Source: Cyathus striatus (Eukaryota; Basidiomycota; Agaricomycetes; Agaricales; Nidulariaceae). From it: a stretch of DNA of 64,000 nucleotides. The stretch's first letter is position 1; every line of letters starts with the position of its first letter. The DNA lies in NCBI GenBank assembly GCA_025738555.1, contig JAOVFP010000014.1:1302001-1366000 (forward strand), in the 5' to 3' direction. Shown here piece by piece: positions 60,708-64,000 of the stretch. The position numbers and the translations under genes were made by a program. The notes below the pieces were generated by a model, which saw only the letters and a list, made by a program, of their open reading frames with translations, was not told the DNA's origin and searched no databases.

Positions 60708-62003
60708 ATGGGACAACTTTCTCTGACAAAATCATACCTTCTCGGAGTTTACTTCGAGGTAAACTTCAGTTGATAATCAGTGATATGCACAGCAATTAAT
60801 TATTTGATTTCAGGCACTAGTATATGGTAAGGCTTCTGTACTGGTTGTAGTACAAAATTTGAAGTCCACATTAACTTGCAATGCAGGTCTCTTCCTATGC
60901 CTCTTTGTAGTGACACTGTACCTGTGCTTTAATCCCACTTATAACAAGGGAAGACAGGACAAGCATACATCGGTAACTAAACCCTCACACCCGAGTGAAA
61001 GCAAGTTAATGATCAACCTTTTGAAGGTCATGACAGGCATTTCCGCCATTATGTTTTTTATTGCCACACTTCATCTTGCTATTAATTGTTACCTCCTTAT
61101 CCGAGGCTACGCTGATGAAGATCTCCTTGCTTATGGAGCAGCTGAATACTTTAGTATCCACAGGGATTGGCACTATATTCTAAAAGATGTTCTTTTTGTA
61201 ACTCAACAAAATCTTGGTAGTACTGCGGCGGTGAAATTTTTGTTTACATGCTTCCATAGTAGTGTTTTAACAACCTAACTGCCAGATATATCGTACATGG
61301 GTACTATGGAGCTACGACTGGAAGGTCATCATTCTACCAATTATATTACTTACAGTGAATCTAAGTACGCTCTTCTCACAAGCTGTCAATGCCCCAGTGG
61401 CCTCTGATTCATGCTAACGTTTCTGAATAGTCGTTGGCTACTCCTTCTGCCCCAAATTAAAATCATTTTCTATTGATTTTGCGCACCAAATTTACGTCTT
61501 GACCCGAACATACTACTCAATTGCCTTCGTTTTAAGTCTAATCACCGTTGGACTCATGAGCTACCGGATCTGGACTACACACCAAAATGCAGCCAATTAC
61601 CATGTTGGCGAAGGAAAGCTACTCTCCATTATGTGGATTTTAATAGAGTCTGCAGCTCTTCAGATAATAACAGAGTTTGTAGTTTTGGTTTTCTACTGCT
61701 CATACAACAACTCTCAATATGTTGTACTTGAATGGATTACACCGATAGTTGTAAGTCCTCTGTTTATGGCATGCATATTGGTGCATTGTTAAACACTCTG
61801 CTTGGATATAGGGATTTACATTCAACTCAATCACTGTCCGCATAAAACTCCAGTTACTCAAGGAGACAGGAATGCGAATACAGGGTGAAAATAATCCAGT
61901 TCAAACTATTGGAAGTATGCCTTTGCGTCGCATTAAAATAAACATTACCAAAGAAGTTGAGGATGACTTAGAAGATTCTAAAAGGATACCTGGAAGTTCC
62001 TGA
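60708..62003 (+). CDS. Seven-helix membrane protein, copy 2
   Basis: Inverted paralogue of the gene at 45133-46436. Exons: 60708-60758, 60814-60826, 60887-60972, 61027-61230, 61286-61364, 61431-61750, 61812-62003; 314 residues. Exons 2-5 have identical lengths in both copies. Same signatures: ALVYG, DVLFVTQQNLGSTAA, IYRTWVLWSYDWK, YRIWTTHQ, LIESAALQIITE, EWITPIV-GFTFNSITVR, then a hydrophilic tail with PLRRIK. The intron before exon 6 uses donor GTACGC and a CTAAC branch site; an apparent longer frame over intron 3 (60973-61026, 54 nt, no stop) means that intron could be retained without breaking the protein. No inactivating change seen. Function unknown. Confidence 0.85.
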
Positions 62004-64000
62004 TAGTGACATAAATACCTCAGAGATGGTTTCTCAAAGGCAAGTTTCGGGAGGGTGCTACATCCAGAACCGTGTACAATTCGTCTTCATTTTCAGCATG
62101 TAATTATTTATTAGCTTTCAACTATGATTTAAAACGGGTTTTGGCGCAAAGTTGACGAACATCGATCACCATAAGTCGTTTTGTTTTTCTCTGAATGCTT
62201 ATTCCGAAATATAATCTCCTTATTATCGATCCTATAACGCTAATTGGTTCTCAGTAAAGGCATCGTAAAATATGAAATATATCAGGTACGGAAGGGGAAA
62301 ATTATTTCTGTTTTATATAACAGAGTTGTGCGAAGAATGTACGCTGAAGAATACGTATGGTATATATATCCTGATTTACACTTTTAATAAAAAACTGTGT
62401 GGTACTTGTTTTACAGGACGACAACCTGATCGATGAACCAGAAATGAACGATACTAGATACGTCGCAGTGGTTACATTCAAGAGGCTTATCGCAATAATT
62501 AAGCACAAATACAACTGACCCAGCACGTATGCATTAACCCGAATGATATCCTTCATGTGGAACCAATATTAGCCTGGTGTTATATATTCGTTCATGGGGG
62601 TGTACATCCTGCTTGTGGTGGCCCATCCTACATAGATAGTATATACCATGTTCAAAAAGGAAGAAATTTGCAAATAGTGCAGACAAACCAAATCATCATC
62701 TGGAGTGCAGGTAGCAAGTACCAGATCCGATATATTGAGAGATTGAGCAAGTTGCTCACGAAGTGTTTCGCGTGATATCAGTCTAAATTATACTTCATAA
62801 GGACTATGCTACATAAGATGCACTTGTGACTTACAAGGAAATGACGGACATAACATGGACTAGATAATAAAAAGGAAGGTTACTCGAGGATAACTAGTTG
62901 ATGATGTGCTTACAGTGGGTATTAATTAAGCAAGGAAGATTGCTGTGCTTTTGTTTGTTAGAGTCCAAGCGATAATATAAATCAATACTCACAAGTACAT
63001 AGTATTTCCATTGAAGTGAAACTTTAAGAAAGGTGTTACCGTGACGGTATCGTAACATCAGGTATATAAATATCCTACCAGACATATAGTGAGAATACCA
63101 GATACACTGATTGAGTAGTAAGCGTTTGTAATTATGGTAAACGAGTGGTGCACATACTGACCTGGTCGCTGCAGCCCGCTGTATAGCATATTTAATAAGA
63201 TTTTCAACTAGAGAATCGGCTCTATATGAAGTCATATTCCTCAGCCTGAATTAGAAAGTGCGGAACGTTTCAGAGCCTTTACCTTCTACTAATACCCGAA
63301 CGGGACGCTTGCAGAATATATGTAATCGATGCTGTTATTACAATGTCACAAATCGCCATGGCTGCTGCTTGAGTAGTGATAATTTTCTGATGGTCACGTC
63401 AGGTTGTTTTCTCTGCGCACTACCAGAAATACGAAGTTATCACTTACCTTTATTATTATATTCTTCACTCGAAGTGATTCGAATGTTATTTCGATTTGCC
63501 TATATAGACGTAAATTATGAGATCACAGCGGAGAGGCTAGCAGAGGCCATGGTTACATCAATATGACTTGAGCTGATATGCGTAAGAGATAAGCAGACGG
63601 GAGCCATGTTGGCGAGTCCTCACCTAGCCCAGCTCCTGTTGAAATGGGTTAAACACCATCAGCTCAAGTCCGATGCACATTATAGAGGTTGACCTAGTTG
63701 TGTTGACGATAGCATAATCTACTAAGTAAATAAGCTCTTAACGGCAAAAAGTACAGTAAATGTAAAACATACCACAGGAATCGCCAAATACTTCAATCTC
63801 CTTCCTGTATACCCCATGTTTCTCCCAACTGATTGTCTGCTTAGAATGCGAGTAAAGTTCAAATGAATGGTACTTACTTGTCCATATACGTGTTGCATAG
63901 AACCTTAAGTAATGTAGAATTAGCAAAATCATTGAACACGACGGTGTAAATATTGACATTTGTGCAATGAATGCGGTTAGAAAAATGCTGGCATACTTGC
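62004..64000. other. Gene-free DNA at the right edge
   Basis: Short frames on both strands (62302-62556, 62894-63235, 63258-63566) show no domain. Part of a gene extending past the window edge cannot be excluded. Confidence 0.3.

Noticed and set aside
60859..61278. 139-codon unspliced frame as the full membrane protein
   Set aside because: It reads through introns 2, 3 and part of 4; the paralogue at 45 kb has a stop in intron 3 and shares the spliced structure.

Overview
The window is nuclear DNA of a filamentous fungus, most likely an agaricomycete (mushroom-forming basidiomycete). The signs are genes broken by many short GT-AG introns (about 37-65 nt), a Zn2Cys6/Fungal_trans regulator, secreted pectinases, a seven-helix membrane protein of the kind common in Agaricomycetes, and extensive repeats. 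All exon models were built by hand from splice consensus, frame continuity and paralogue comparison; none is supported by RNA data.

Left part (1-19.3 kb). Five copies of a small secreted-peptide gene, all on the minus strand, lie in repeated units at about 0.4, 6.7, 8.5, 11.3 and 17.9 kb. Each encodes a 51-71 residue precursor: signal peptide, one intron just after it, a divergent middle, and a nearly invariant C-terminal motif [DN]PDSxx[VI]FRW. TATA box and 5' leader are also conserved. I do not recognise the family; it is the best candidate for something undescribed. Between copies 1 and 2 sits a plus-strand pectin-degradation pair (GH28 polygalacturonase, CE8 pectin methylesterase) and a tRNA-Ser(GCU). 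The array is interrupted by an 8-bp-TSD element at 13.5-15.2 kb and a TA-flanked inverted-repeat element lies at 16.1-17.4 kb.

Middle (19.3-31 kb). A gene-poor stretch is followed by a plus-strand protein kinase with an unusual N-terminus (signal peptide plus possible membrane segment) and a minus-strand Zn2Cys6 transcription factor.

Right part (31-64 kb). The transcription factor is repeated in inverted orientation at 51.3-54.3 kb: arms of an inverted duplication (about 26.5-31.4 kb and 48.1-55.1 kb) enclose roughly 17 kb that holds two alpha/beta hydrolases, one seven-helix membrane protein and copies of a dispersed repeat. A 1,116-bp terminal-inverted-repeat element with 7-bp target duplication has inserted into the right arm. 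A second, inverted copy of the seven-helix gene is at 60.7-62.0 kb, with a 5' fragment at 57.6 kb. A perfect 44-bp palindrome lies at 47.1 kb.

Taken together, the window looks like a fast-evolving, duplication-rich segment carrying secreted enzymes and peptides, signalling proteins and regulators. Functional links between the genes are inferred from proximity only.
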